DNA of 64,000 nucleotides, from NCBI GenBank assembly GCA_041399205.1, contig JAWKTK010000016.1:1-64000 (forward strand), in the 5' to 3' direction. Source of the DNA: JAGQOZ01 sp041399205. GTDB lineage: Bacteria > Planctomycetota > Planctomycetia > Pirellulales > Pirellulaceae. The notes below the pieces were generated by a model. The model saw only the letters and a program-made list of their open reading frames with translations, was not told the origin of the DNA and made no database searches. Made by a program: the position numbers and the translations under genes. Positions 55,908 through 64,000 of this stretch are shown here, in pieces (within the stretch, counting starts at the first letter, position 1; each line of letters starts with the position of its first letter).

Positions 55908-56390
55908 ATGCCGGAATCAGAAAACAACACGAATGACAAAGTTCCCAAAAACAGAGCTCCCACCACAATGACAGAAATCGCCGTGTGTCTGATTCGGCAT
56001 GACAATCACTTTCTGGTGGGAACGCGTCCAGCCGGCAGCAAATTAGCCGGCTATGCGGAATTCCCGGGTGGAAAAGTTGAAACGGATGAAACGCCCGCCG
56101 ACGCAGCAGTTCGAGAAGCGTTGGAAGAGACGGGACTTCGAGTACAAATAGTGCGACTGCTGTGTCAGCAACGTCATGAATATGACTTTGGAGCGTTGTA
56201 TCTGCATTTCTTCTTGTGCGAAGTTGCGACCTGTCCCTCTCTGTCGAACGAATTGAACCCACAGTTGCCAACCGTTGCTGGCTCATTCCGTTGGGTCCGA
56301 AGAAGCGAATTGGACGTACTCCAGTTTCCCGACGCCAACGCCAATGTGCTATCGATGCTGCGCCAGCACTCGGACGAGGCACAATCGTAG
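55908..56390 (+). CDS. NUDIX hydrolase (MutT-like)
   Basis: The ATG at 55908 follows GGAGG and is preferred over the TTG at 55875. The 160-residue protein has a NUDIX box: EFPGGKVETDETPADAA followed by VREALEETGL. Such enzymes hydrolyse nucleoside diphosphates linked to other moieties, for example oxidised dGTP. The N-terminal leader is acidic and hydrophilic. The gene ends in a 20-base unit (56371-56390) that is repeated at once as 56391-56410 and then runs into the dispersed 20-base repeat family, so the repeat abuts the stop codon. Confidence 0.9.
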   Translation: MPESENNTNDKVPKNRAPTTMTEIAVCLIRHDNHFLVGTRPAGSKLAGYAEFPGGKVETDETPADAAVREALEETGLRVQIVRLLCQQRHEYDFGALYLHFFLCEVATCPSLSNELNPQLPTVAGSFRWVRRSELDVLQFPDANANVLSMLRQHSDEAQS

Positions 56391-56430
56391 TGGACGAGGC
56401 ACAATCGTAGTGGACGAGGTGACGAGTCCG
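56371..56430. repeat. Tandem 20-bp unit plus dispersed GTGGACGAGG repeat at the NUDIX stop
   Basis: Two 20-base units ending GGACGAGGCACAATCGTAG (56371-56390 and 56391-56410, one difference) are followed by TGGACGAGGTGACGAGTCC, the same repeat as in the 7.7-8.4 kb cluster. The common core GGACGAGG joins all three. Confidence 0.88.
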
Positions 56431-56455
56431 AGAGGTTGCGCTTCGCCGGAATCAT

Positions 56456-56530
56456 TAGCCCGACGCGTTAGCGAGGGACCACAGAAACACTCCATTTTAC
56501 TCCATTTTCCCTCGCTGACGCGTCGGGCTA
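56456..56530. repeat. Palindromic TAGCCCG repeat
   Basis: The left arm starts TAGCCCGACGCGTTAGCGAG. The right arm (56508-56530) is TCCCTCGCTGACGCGTCGGG plus CTA. The arms match at nearly every position. Between them TCCATTTTAC/TCCATTTTCC is a small tandem repeat. Here the element follows the NUDIX gene and precedes a co-directional gene, unlike the other three copies. The rest of the gap to 56999 holds no gene, only a GTCTGACCCC motif near 56770. Confidence 0.88.
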
Positions 56531-56999
56531 GGATACTCTCGTGTCGGGCCAAGATACATCGTGACGGGCCAGAATCGATTGTCAATCGGTTTCCACCGCG
56601 AATTCGCGAACGCCCGGCGTCCGCTGATCGCGGTACCACAAACACGCCTCGTGCGAATTGCCCTGTTTTTACCGTAGCGGTTCGAGTAGAGTCCCGAAGC
56701 TTGAGATGGCAGCCAGTCGATTCGAATGTTGTTGATTGTCGTTTTTACAATCCTGCAGCAAAAAAAAATGTCTGACCCCTTTTCGAATCATTAGAATCGC
56801 TGCATTCCGAGCGACAAAGGATTCGCCAACATAATCCCGCTTGTTGGCGCAGACTTTGCAAAGCGTCTGACGCGTTCGCCATGGCCACAGGAAGTTGCTT
56901 GGTGCGAAGGATGCTACTGGACAGAAAGACACCTGTGCCACTTATGTGTCACAGCAATCTGATCTGTCTCATTGACGAGAAACCACGGAGGGTAAGAGC

Positions 57000-58277
57000 A
57001 TGGAAGCTCGTAATGTTCGACCAATCATCGGGTTGGTCGGTCTGCTGGTCGTTTGCGCTGCAACGACCGCATCGTCGGCGGCTAGTTTTGGTACCAAAAA
57101 CTTCATGGTCAAAGCGCCGACCGCTCAATTGGCGAGAGAAATCGCGGAAGCCGCAGAATATTTTCGCCGTGAATTGGCGCTGGAATGGCTAGAACGAGAA
57201 CTCCCGCCGTGGTCCCAGCCCTGTCCTATTGTGGCGCAAGTTGGTCCCTCGTTAGGCGCCACAGGTGTAACCAGTTTTTCGTTCCACGGACGCCAGCCGT
57301 ACGGTTGGAAGATGTCTGTTCAGGGGTCTCGAGAAAGAGTGTTAGATTCGGTGCTGCCGCACGAAGTCACGCATACCATCTTTGCCACCCATTTCGGCCG
57401 CCCGCTGCCTCGCTGGGCTGATGAAGGAGCGTGCACGACGGTGGAACACGAAAGTGAACGCCTGAAACAAGAACAGTGGTTGATTCGTTTCTTGCAAACT
57501 GAGCGAGGCATTCCGTTCAATCATCTGTTTCGCATGACGGAATATCCGGAAGACATGTTGCCGCTGTACGCTCAAGGGTATGCTTTGGCCAGTTTCTTGA
57601 TTTCGCAAGGCGGCAAGCCAAAGTTTGTACAGTTTGTGGGTGAAGGAATGGACACCAGTGATTGGGCGGGTACGGTAGAACGGTACTACGGCTACGATGG
57701 CTTGGGCGACTTACAATATCAATGGGTCGATTGGATTAAGGCGGGGCGTCCAACTGATATTCAACGCGACAATGACATTGTATTGGCTTCGGCAACCGAG
57801 CCATCATCCGCGCAAAAGCGTCGTCCGGAACGGACCAGCATTCCTGACGCCAGCCAGTTGGCCAGTAGTGACGGCGTGCATGTCGAAAGTTGGTACGTGC
57901 GGCAGAGTCGCGCGGGCGACAGTCAATTCGACCAGGATACGAACCAACCTCGACCGCGTGACACGCAGGGCAATTCCCACTTAGGTCCGATTCCTGGCGA
58001 AGACGCCGCCCGAAGTAGTTCGTCCAATCAGAACCCACGAAATCGAACTACATCCACAGCCATTCGGCCCAGTCGCAATTCAACGTCAGGCGGTAGCCCT
58101 GGCACTGCGGCCGCAGCGCCACATCGATTTGGAATCGCGACGCCACCTACCTTTCAGCCCGCCTATCCAACGCCACAATTTGCGAATCCCGGGTTTCGTC
58201 CAGCACCCATGTATGGGCCGCCCGGTTTCGCTCCGACGGCGATGATGATGGCACCCGCAGCGTCGGGATTTGGCTGA
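57000..58277 (+). CDS. Secreted metallopeptidase, MA-like gluzincin, with low-complexity tail
   Basis: The ATG follows a strong GGAGGG. A signal peptide occupies residues about 1-28 (IIGLVGLLVVCAATTASSAA). The zinc motif HEVTHTIFATHFGRPLPRW at about residue 120 is HExxH, and ADEGACTTVEHESER supplies the third-ligand Glu, as in Peptidase_MA-like proteins. A helical segment follows (AQGYALASFLISQGG). The last 160 residues are disordered: Ser/Arg/Asn-rich, then Pro/Ala/Gly/Phe-rich (GFRPAPMYGPPGFAPTAMMM). It is probably an extracellular or periplasmic protease; its target is unknown. Confidence 0.87.
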   Translation: MEARNVRPIIGLVGLLVVCAATTASSAASFGTKNFMVKAPTAQLAREIAEAAEYFRRELALEWLERELPPWSQPCPIVAQVGPSLGATGVTSFSFHGRQPYGWKMSVQGSRERVLDSVLPHEVTHTIFATHFGRPLPRWADEGACTTVEHESERLKQEQWLIRFLQTERGIPFNHLFRMTEYPEDMLPLYAQGYALASFLISQGGKPKFVQFVGEGMDTSDWAGTVERYYGYDGLGDLQYQWVDWIKAGRPTDIQRDNDIVLASATEPSSAQKRRPERTSIPDASQLASSDGVHVESWYVRQSRAGDSQFDQDTNQPRPRDTQGNSHLGPIPGEDAARSSSSNQNPRNRTTSTAIRPSRNSTSGGSPGTAAAAPHRFGIATPPTFQPAYPTPQFANPGFRPAPMYGPPGFAPTAMMMAPAASGFG

Positions 58278-58433
58278 TGTAATTAGCTTTGGCGAACAGT
58301 CTGTTCGCATCCAAGATAGACCAAGAACAAGTTGATCGAATCAGTGTTCTTCTAGACCGACGCGCGACTTGTCCGACGGGAGCATCCGATTCTTCGTCAG
58401 GGCAGTTGGCTCGCATCTAAAGACAAGAATTCC

Positions 58434-59114
58434 TCAGACGCGAATCATGCTGACCGCGATGTCGCCCGAAAAGCAGACGTCCACATCGGACGCCGGGTCT
58501 TTGATTCGGTCGTGATATCGCCCGCGGTAAACGAGTTTTCCGTCTTGCGATTCAAAATCGGTGGGCAGCGGATTACGGTCAAGTTCGCATTCAATGGTTT
58601 GTAGCGAACCGCGAATCGTTTCGTCCGCCGGAAGATTGATGTTCCAAAAGGCGTGACGGTCTAGAGTTCGTTCCAAACAATAGCGAATCGCCATATCTGC
58701 CTTTGCGGCGGTTCGCTGCCAATCAATTCCGGCCGCAGTGCGGTATTGCGAAATCGCCAAGCCGGGCTTTTGCCAAAACACGGCTTCTCGAACCGCAGCC
58801 ACGGTCCCTGACATGAACGTGTCAATGCCCAGATTGCCACCGTCATTGATGCCTGCCACCACATAGTCTATGTCCGGACAAATGTGCCGCAAGGCAACTC
58901 GGACACAATCCGCTGGCGTACCGTCAATTCGATACTGATTGCCGGTGACGTGTTCACAGTGGAGCGGCCGAGTGGTAGTGACTTGATGGCCGCATCCGGA
59001 ATGGCAACGATCTGGAGCGACGACCAAAACGTCTCCATGGCATTCCAAGATTTGCACAAGAGCGGCGATGCCGGGCGCGTCAAAGCCGTCGTCGTTGGTG
59101 ATTAAAAATTTCAT
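58434..59114 (-). CDS. surE: 5'/3'-nucleotidase SurE
   Basis: SurE is a metal-dependent nucleoside monophosphatase that helps in stationary-phase and stress survival. MKFLITNDDGFDAPGIAALV carries the Asp-Asp metal ligands; VVAPDRCHSGCGHQVTTTRP and GINDGGNLGIDTFMSGTVAA with Asn complete the site. The 226-residue length is typical. FWNINLPADE is the usual NxNxP-type segment. Its ATG overlaps the stop of the aminotransferase by four bases (ATGA), so the two are translated together. Confidence 0.94.
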   Translation of the reverse strand: MKFLITNDDGFDAPGIAALVQILECHGDVLVVAPDRCHSGCGHQVTTTRPLHCEHVTGNQYRIDGTPADCVRVALRHICPDIDYVVAGINDGGNLGIDTFMSGTVAAVREAVFWQKPGLAISQYRTAAGIDWQRTAAKADMAIRYCLERTLDRHAFWNINLPADETIRGSLQTIECELDRNPLPTDFESQDGKLVYRGRYHDRIKDPASDVDVCFSGDIAVSMIRV

Positions 59115-60277
59115 GAGCCGTTCAGATTTAATTCGGTGCGTAACGCGTCGATCAATCGAGTGACTTGATCAGAATCATTGTAAACGTGATTGGATACTCG
59201 GACGAACCAGCGTTCGCCCCAATGCACAATCGGAACTTCAATACCGTATGCGTTCCACAGTCGTTCTTGCAAATTCGCAGCATCCGCTATCGGAAGTCGC
59301 ACATGCGACATCGCTCCGTACCAAGCGGAATTCGGCGGAGCAATCGTGTCCGTTTGTAGCAGGTGCAACAGTCGTTGCGTGGTTTCGTCCGCCAATGCAA
59401 ACATGTATTGGCGAACCTGATCGACCTTCCATTGCTGAAAAAATTCAATGGCCGTGGCGACCGAATAATACGCGGAACTATCTCGAGTTCCCGACCACAT
59501 GAACTGTTCAAACCAGCGTTCGGGCAACGCCGGTAGGAGCCGGCCCCAGCTGAGTTGTGTCGGAACCATCTGCTGTTGGTGATGGGGATGTACGAACAAG
59601 AAGCCAGAACCCAGCGGCGCGCACAACCACTTGTGACAACTGGCCGTGTAGAAGTCACAACCCAGTTGGTCCAGATTCACGTCCACATGCAGCGGAGCGT
59701 GCGGACCGTCAACAATGGTCAGTGTTTGCGGAAACGCGGCGCGAATGGCTGACAGGATATCGGCCACGGGCAAGTGAATGGCGGTGGCAGATGTGATGTG
59801 GCTGATTATGAAAATTCGAATCCGTTCATCCCACTGCTGTAAAATCGCCTCGACAATTTGGTCGGATGATTCGATTCGAGTGGGCAACTGCAGGGTTTTC
59901 ATTTGCGCCCGAGATGCTTGGCATTTGGCGTTCCAGATACGTTGGACCGCGCCATATTCGTGATCGGTCAGCGCCACTACATCGTTTTCGCTCAGCGCAA
60001 CACTATGGGCAATGACGTTCATGCCGGCCGTGGCGTTTTCCACAAAGATCAAATTGTCTTCGTGCGTGTGAACGAATTCAGCCAAAGCGTGCCTCGCCGC
60101 CAGCCAAGCCGCTTCCGACTGGCGAACGAAAAAATCCATCGGTTGCGAATCCAGCTTGTCCTGCCAATCTCGCTTGGCTTGCAGCACTTCCACGGGCGAC
60201 GGTCCGAACGATCCGTGATTCAAGTAGATCGTATCGGGACGAATCGACCAATGTTGCGCAAGTTCCGGCCATTTCAT
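59111..60277 (-). CDS. PLP-dependent aminotransferase class V (isopenicillin N epimerase-like)
   Basis: The ATG at 60277 follows AAGGAA; the longer frame to 60367 is not needed. The 388-residue protein has YLNHGSFGPSPVEVLQAKRD, a typical N-terminus of isopenicillin-N-epimerase-like and cysteine-desulfurase-like enzymes. The cofactor region has ENATAGMNVIAHSV and IVDGPHAPLHVDVNLDQLG, and the PLP lysine lies in TASCHKWLCAPLGSGFLF. The true reaction is unknown; epimerase or lyase activity on amino acids is likely. It is coupled to surE through a four-base overlap. Confidence 0.9.
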   Translation of the reverse strand: MKWPELAQHWSIRPDTIYLNHGSFGPSPVEVLQAKRDWQDKLDSQPMDFFVRQSEAAWLAARHALAEFVHTHEDNLIFVENATAGMNVIAHSVALSENDVVALTDHEYGAVQRIWNAKCQASRAQMKTLQLPTRIESSDQIVEAILQQWDERIRIFIISHITSATAIHLPVADILSAIRAAFPQTLTIVDGPHAPLHVDVNLDQLGCDFYTASCHKWLCAPLGSGFLFVHPHHQQQMVPTQLSWGRLLPALPERWFEQFMWSGTRDSSAYYSVATAIEFFQQWKVDQVRQYMFALADETTQRLLHLLQTDTIAPPNSAWYGAMSHVRLPIADAANLQERLWNAYGIEVPIVHWGERWFVRVSNHVYNDSDQVTRLIDALRTELNLNGS

Positions 60278-60522
60278 GCGATTCGTTCCTTGTGAATAGG
60301 TTGGACCCGTTGTCGAGCCGCTCGGCAAATACGGAAGCCTGTATAACATACGCCTTGGGGCCGTCACCAGTCACCTTGTCCAGTTATCGTTCCTGGCAAA
60401 CACAAATCAGCATGCCACCGACTGTCCTGGCCCGGAGCCGAAGATGTTTCCTTTCGTTCTGATTTTTGATGCTTTATACTGAACGTTCCGAGCCCCTCGC
60501 CTAAAACGAAGGAACCAAAACC

Positions 60523-61797
60523 GTGCGAAATCGACGACTGGTTGTGTTGATACTGTGCCTGTTGGCAAATTCTGGTTTTGCCGAACCACCTTCGCAAGCG
60601 GAAGTCGATCGCTTGGTTGTTCGGCTAGACGATCAAACGCGTGAAGTGCGTGACGCTGCCGAAGATGCCTTAATTGCATTCGGCCCAGACGTGCTGCCGT
60701 TGCTGCCAGAAGTGAACAACAACACGGCAGCGGAAGTCAAAGACCGCTTGGCGCGGATTCGCAAATCACTGGAGGAATCGTCGGCCGAAGCGGTGGCCGA
60801 CACCAGCAAAATTACGTTGTCCGGGTCCATGACGCTGTCCGAAGCATTGCAATCAATTCAAGAACAATCGGGTAATCGAGTGGTTGATTACCGAGAACGG
60901 TTTGGCCAACAGAACGAACAAAACAAGTTTACGCTGGAAATCAAAGATCAATCTTTTTGGCAAGCCATAGACCAGCTGTGCGACCAGACCGGTTTGACGG
61001 TTTACAACTTTAGCGGTCAAGCGCGAACCTTGGCGCTGACCGCTGCCGCAAGCAATCAACAAAAGCGTTCCGGAGCGGCCAGTTATTCCGGCTTGTTTCG
61101 TATCGAAGCCACCGAAGCGATGGCTCGCAAAGATCTGCGCACGCCCAGTACCGATGCGTTGCGAATTCAAATGGAAATTCAATGGGAGCCGCGTGTTATT
61201 CCCATTCTGATTCGGCAACCGCTGAGCGAAGTGGTTGTCACGGCGGATGACGGCCAACCGTTGAACCTGATTTCGACTGACCAGACACTGGAGATTCCGC
61301 CGCAAAGCACTGTTTCCGGTATCGACATTGGACTGCCGTTGCCATTGCCGGATCGTTCCGTCAAGAAAATTCGTTCCATCAAAGGGACGTTTTACGCTAT
61401 GGTTCCCGGCAATGCGGCCACGTTTACGTTCGACCAATTGGACGGTGCCAGAAATGTGTCTAAGCAAAAAGCAGGCGTCATGGTGACGATTGATCGAGTT
61501 ACCCAGAATCGGTCGGTGTACGAGATTCGTGTGCGGCTGAAATTGGACAAGGCATCTGATTCGCTGCAGTCACATCTAGACTGGGCGTCCAATAACGAAG
61601 CGTACTTGGTTCACAAAGACGGCACGAAAATTGAAAATCCCAATTTCGAACGCTTCCTGGAACGCCCCAATGAAATCGGCTTTGTCTATCTATTCCCGTT
61701 GGAATCGATTGCCGATTATCAGTTTGTTTACAAAAGCCCCGCCGCGATTTTGGAATATCCCGTGAACTTTGAACTCAAAGACATTCCGCTGCCGTAG
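60523..61797 (+). CDS. Secreted protein with STN-like segment, unknown function
   Basis: The GTG at 60523 follows AAGGAA and opens a signal peptide (RNRRLVVLILCLLANSGFAE). Residues about 25-90 form a HEAT-like helical pair (DDQTREVRDAAEDALIAFGP). Residues about 95-165 resemble an STN/secretin-like small domain (ITLSGSMTLSEALQSIQEQS, KDQSFWQAIDQLCDQTGLTV). The remainder is beta-rich. The family is common in style among planctomycete envelope proteins, but I do not recognise a name. The 424-residue protein is presumably periplasmic. Confidence 0.78.
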   Translation: MRNRRLVVLILCLLANSGFAEPPSQAEVDRLVVRLDDQTREVRDAAEDALIAFGPDVLPLLPEVNNNTAAEVKDRLARIRKSLEESSAEAVADTSKITLSGSMTLSEALQSIQEQSGNRVVDYRERFGQQNEQNKFTLEIKDQSFWQAIDQLCDQTGLTVYNFSGQARTLALTAAASNQQKRSGAASYSGLFRIEATEAMARKDLRTPSTDALRIQMEIQWEPRVIPILIRQPLSEVVVTADDGQPLNLISTDQTLEIPPQSTVSGIDIGLPLPLPDRSVKKIRSIKGTFYAMVPGNAATFTFDQLDGARNVSKQKAGVMVTIDRVTQNRSVYEIRVRLKLDKASDSLQSHLDWASNNEAYLVHKDGTKIENPNFERFLERPNEIGFVYLFPLESIADYQFVYKSPAAILEYPVNFELKDIPLP

Positions 61798-61870
61798 CAC
61801 GCCACGTCCATCTGCGTTGACGTAAGTTCGTATCTGCAAGACGGAAAAAGACGGCGACTTCTATCGCACC

Positions 61871-63529
61871 TTATTTTCCTTCGCGGAAAGCGTCGAAGTA
61901 TTCCTTCGCTAATTCTCGCTGACGTTTGGGCAGACGCTGACCGGTCAAAGGATCATCGTCGGACGTTTGCGCCGTGGCAATTTCGGACTTGATTTCTTCG
62001 AGCGCCTGTCCTGCTCGATTTTCGCCCTTGGCAACTCCGGTAATAACCGCTCGGCCGCGTCCTGGTTTGGTTCGAACCTGAGAATCATAAAATCCGGTGC
62101 CGGTTTCTTCTTCTGGTCGATCTCCTTTTCCTTGTCCTTCACCCATGCCCGTACCCATACCAGGCATCTGCCCCATGCCAGCCATACCTCCCATGCCTTG
62201 GCACATGGAACATCCTTCACCGTTACAGCTTTGGCAATTCATTTGGTCTTTGCTCTGGTCAATCTGGCCGAGCGCATCTTCCAGCATTTCCAGTTCTTCC
62301 ATTTCCTGCTGCAATGATTCCAGCTGATCGGAAATTTCAGCCAGTTGTTGAGCCGCTTGTTGGCCGTCGCCATTTTTCATGGCTTGCGAACACTGTCCCA
62401 GTTTCTGAGCCAGATCCTTCATTTGCTTCATCTGCTGGTCTTGCTGAGCCATTTGGTCCAGCTTCTTTTGGATTTGTTCGGCGGCCTGCCGATCTCCTTG
62501 AGCCATCTTTTGTTGCAGTTGTTTTTGCAGGTCTTGTTTGGCTTGTTGCTGCGCTTCCGCCATTTCCTGCAACTTCTGTTTCAGTTGATCCATCTGCGCT
62601 GCCAATTTCTCTTGCTGCGTTTCGGTCATGTCGCCATTCTTCATGGCTTCTTGCAGATTTTTGATTTCATCCATGGCGGCTTGGTAGTCGCCGTCCTTGA
62701 GCGCTTTGGCCAGCTTTTCCGCTGGTCCTTGCTTGATGTCTTTTAGTTGGTTTAGTTGTTTGCGAAGTTCGTTAGGATCGCCCAATTCGGCCTTACGGTC
62801 TTTGATGTCCTTGGCCAAATCGTTGAGCTTGACCATGGCGTCCTTCTTCGAAACATTGTCCTTTTTGTTCATGCCTTCGACACTTTTTTCCAGCTTGTCG
62901 AATAAGTCTCCTGCGTCTTTCAAGCCTTCTTCCAGTGCCAACTTCTTGCGCTCGGCCAATTTCTTCTTCAGGTCATCCGTAGATTTCTTGATGGGTTTGG
63001 CGGCACTCACCACAGCGGCGTTCAATGTCTGAGCGTTATCGGGCTGAGCGTCGGTCAAGAACGTCAAGCCGAAGACAACGCACGCCATGACGATGGGCAG
63101 CCACGCGAACCGATTGGGTCGCACATGGAAATGTTCACCAACATCCACCTGAGCAACTCGTCGAACGGCATCTTGGATCAACGCTTGCCCCGCGGCGGTC
63201 GACTGTTCTGCGGAGGACAAAGACAGCGTGCTGGACACGCGCTCTCGTAAACCGCAGCGATGATCCAATTCCATGGCGGCATCCAACGCGCTGTTGCGTA
63301 TTACAAATGTCCACAGCAAGGCGGTTATCAAGGAGACACCCAGTGAACCGCCTACCCAAGACCACAACCACACGTGGCTTGCCACGCCTACGGGCCAAAT
63401 CTTGGGAATGGCCACGCCAATGGCCGCCACCACCAAGCCAATCAACAAACACCAGAACACCACGGACATGAATTGTTGCAAGATCAGTCGGCGGCGAGCT
63501 TTCTTGACTTGTAGATGCAGATCGTTCAT
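61871..63529 (-). CDS. Membrane protein with long Gln/Lys-rich coiled coil and CxxC knuckle
   Basis: The 552-residue protein has two N-terminal spans (about 22-45 and 52-75), a short soluble part (LDHRCGLRERVSSTLSLSSA) and a third span near 138-158. A coiled coil from about 180 to 435 is extremely rich in Lys, Gln, Met and Asp (QQAKQDLQKQLQQKMAQGDR). Then comes CQSCNGEGCSMCQ, a DnaJ-like zinc-knuckle pattern, and a Met/Gly-rich run (GMGGMAGMGQMPGMGTGMGE). In other planctomycetes similar proteins lie near MoxR/BatA-type genes, but none is seen here. The role is unknown. Confidence 0.82.
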   Translation of the reverse strand: MNDLHLQVKKARRRLILQQFMSVVFWCLLIGLVVAAIGVAIPKIWPVGVASHVWLWSWVGGSLGVSLITALLWTFVIRNSALDAAMELDHRCGLRERVSSTLSLSSAEQSTAAGQALIQDAVRRVAQVDVGEHFHVRPNRFAWLPIVMACVVFGLTFLTDAQPDNAQTLNAAVVSAAKPIKKSTDDLKKKLAERKKLALEEGLKDAGDLFDKLEKSVEGMNKKDNVSKKDAMVKLNDLAKDIKDRKAELGDPNELRKQLNQLKDIKQGPAEKLAKALKDGDYQAAMDEIKNLQEAMKNGDMTETQQEKLAAQMDQLKQKLQEMAEAQQQAKQDLQKQLQQKMAQGDRQAAEQIQKKLDQMAQQDQQMKQMKDLAQKLGQCSQAMKNGDGQQAAQQLAEISDQLESLQQEMEELEMLEDALGQIDQSKDQMNCQSCNGEGCSMCQGMGGMAGMGQMPGMGTGMGEGQGKGDRPEEETGTGFYDSQVRTKPGRGRAVITGVAKGENRAGQALEEIKSEIATAQTSDDDPLTGQRLPKRQRELAKEYFDAFREGK

Positions 63530-63809
63530 TTTCCGAATGCTCCGATTGTGGATGGCAAAAGTGGCCTGAATATCGATTCGTCAAACCCTTGATAGTATAC
63601 GAGAGTTTCCTGTGATTTTGCTACCGAAAGTCGGGATGAATGCTAGCAAGAACTCTTGGCGGCCGACTCCTTTCCTGGCTGGAATCAAGCGAATTCGGCA
63701 AAATTCTACGCGAACCAAGTGTCGTAACCGGTTATGGCTATTCGTTTTATGCGGTTCGTAACCTACACTTAATGCAGTATCGTCCCTATCGAACGAACAG
63801 GAGAATTCG

Positions 63810-64000
63810 GTGAACCGTTCGCTTCCCCGTTCACGTCAGAAACCGTTGCCCAGTCCGGATGATCGGCCCGCTGCGCATATCATCCTGTTCGACGGACACT
63901 GTCGGTTTTGCACGGCGCAAGTGCGTCGGCTGAATAATTGGGATCGAAACAGCCTGCTGAGTTTCCTGTCGCTGCATGATCCGCAAGTGCAACGTCGCTG
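63810..64000 (+). CDS. DCC-family thiol-disulfide oxidoreductase (3' end outside window)
   Basis: The GTG at 63810 is preceded by AGGAG at six-base spacing. The frame is open to the window end (63 codons). After a basic leader it reads HIILFDGHCRFCTAQVRRLN, the D-G-x-C-x-x-C motif of DUF393/DCC proteins, thioredoxin-like thiol-disulfide oxidoreductases also called YuxK. LLSFLSLHDPQVQ is the usual next segment. The gene is divergent to the coiled-coil membrane protein. Confidence 0.82.
   Translation, partial: MNRSLPRSRQKPLPSPDDRPAAHIILFDGHCRFCTAQVRRLNNWDRNSLLSFLSLHDPQVQRR

Noticed and set aside
1..64000. tRNA or rRNA genes
   Set aside because: GGTTCGAA-type strings occur only inside coding regions and no cloverleaf context was found by eye; a tRNAscan run would be decisive.

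Overview
The window looks like a chromosomal segment of a planctomycete (Planctomycetota, probably the Pirellulales/Planctomycetales side). This is inferred from gene content: a proline-rich outer-membrane beta-barrel protein, a very long secretin, many secreted proteins of unknown function, a PEP-CTERM protein, a sulfatase, a ThuA-like protein, a PQQ-type propeller, a cytochrome/propeller fusion, an mraZ gene with no division cluster beside it, and KDO/heptose genes that imply a lipopolysaccharide-bearing outer membrane. I found no rRNA, tRNA, CRISPR array, prophage or intact insertion sequence.

Layout. 1-5.5 kb: a secreted protein cut by the window edge, an RdgC-like protein and two envelope proteins. 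5.8-12.6 kb: a BON-domain protein converging on (and overlapping) a lipoprotein gene, a dense repeat cluster that has duplicated the start of that lipoprotein, and the giant secretin. 12.8-20.6 kb: a frameshifted amidohydrolase, a PQQ-propeller protein with a small partner, a membrane protein with a matrixin-like zinc motif lacking the catalytic Glu, deoC and a multi-PAS histidine kinase. 21-34 kb: beta-barrel protein, CaMKII-association-domain protein, a nucleotidyltransferase-HD protein broken by an in-frame stop, PEP-CTERM protein, PLP decarboxylase, a cytochrome/SRPBCC gene pair, ThuA protein, a DUF3887-like protein followed by a relic of a formylglycine-generating-enzyme-like gene, and a FabF-type ketosynthase. 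34-45.6 kb: mraZ with candidate operator boxes, msrA, a TetR-RND efflux operon with a strong upstream palindrome, a Uma2-type protein, a doubly frameshifted dicarboxylate symporter and uvrC. 46-64 kb: sulfatase, kdsB-pyrG (pyrG doubly frameshifted), an SDR, an oxidoreductase/TIM-barrel pair, a heptosyltransferase that seems to start with ATT, a NUDIX hydrolase with a repeat at its 3' end, an MA-like peptidase, an aminotransferase-surE pair, two more envelope proteins and the start of a DCC-family thiol oxidoreductase.

Three dispersed repeat families run through the intergenic DNA: a 20-base 'GTGGACGAGG...' unit, a CCGCCTTTAGGCGG palindrome and a long TAGCCCG... inverted repeat that in three of four places sits between convergent genes. 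Separately, four otherwise conserved genes carry frameshifts or a nonsense codon, including the normally essential pyrG. Three of those lesions fit loss of one CA/AC unit from a CACA/ACAC run, which raises the question of sequence error versus real decay. I see no convincing new multi-gene defence or metabolic system; the most unusual material is the repeat biology, the broken genes and a few regulatory palindromes.
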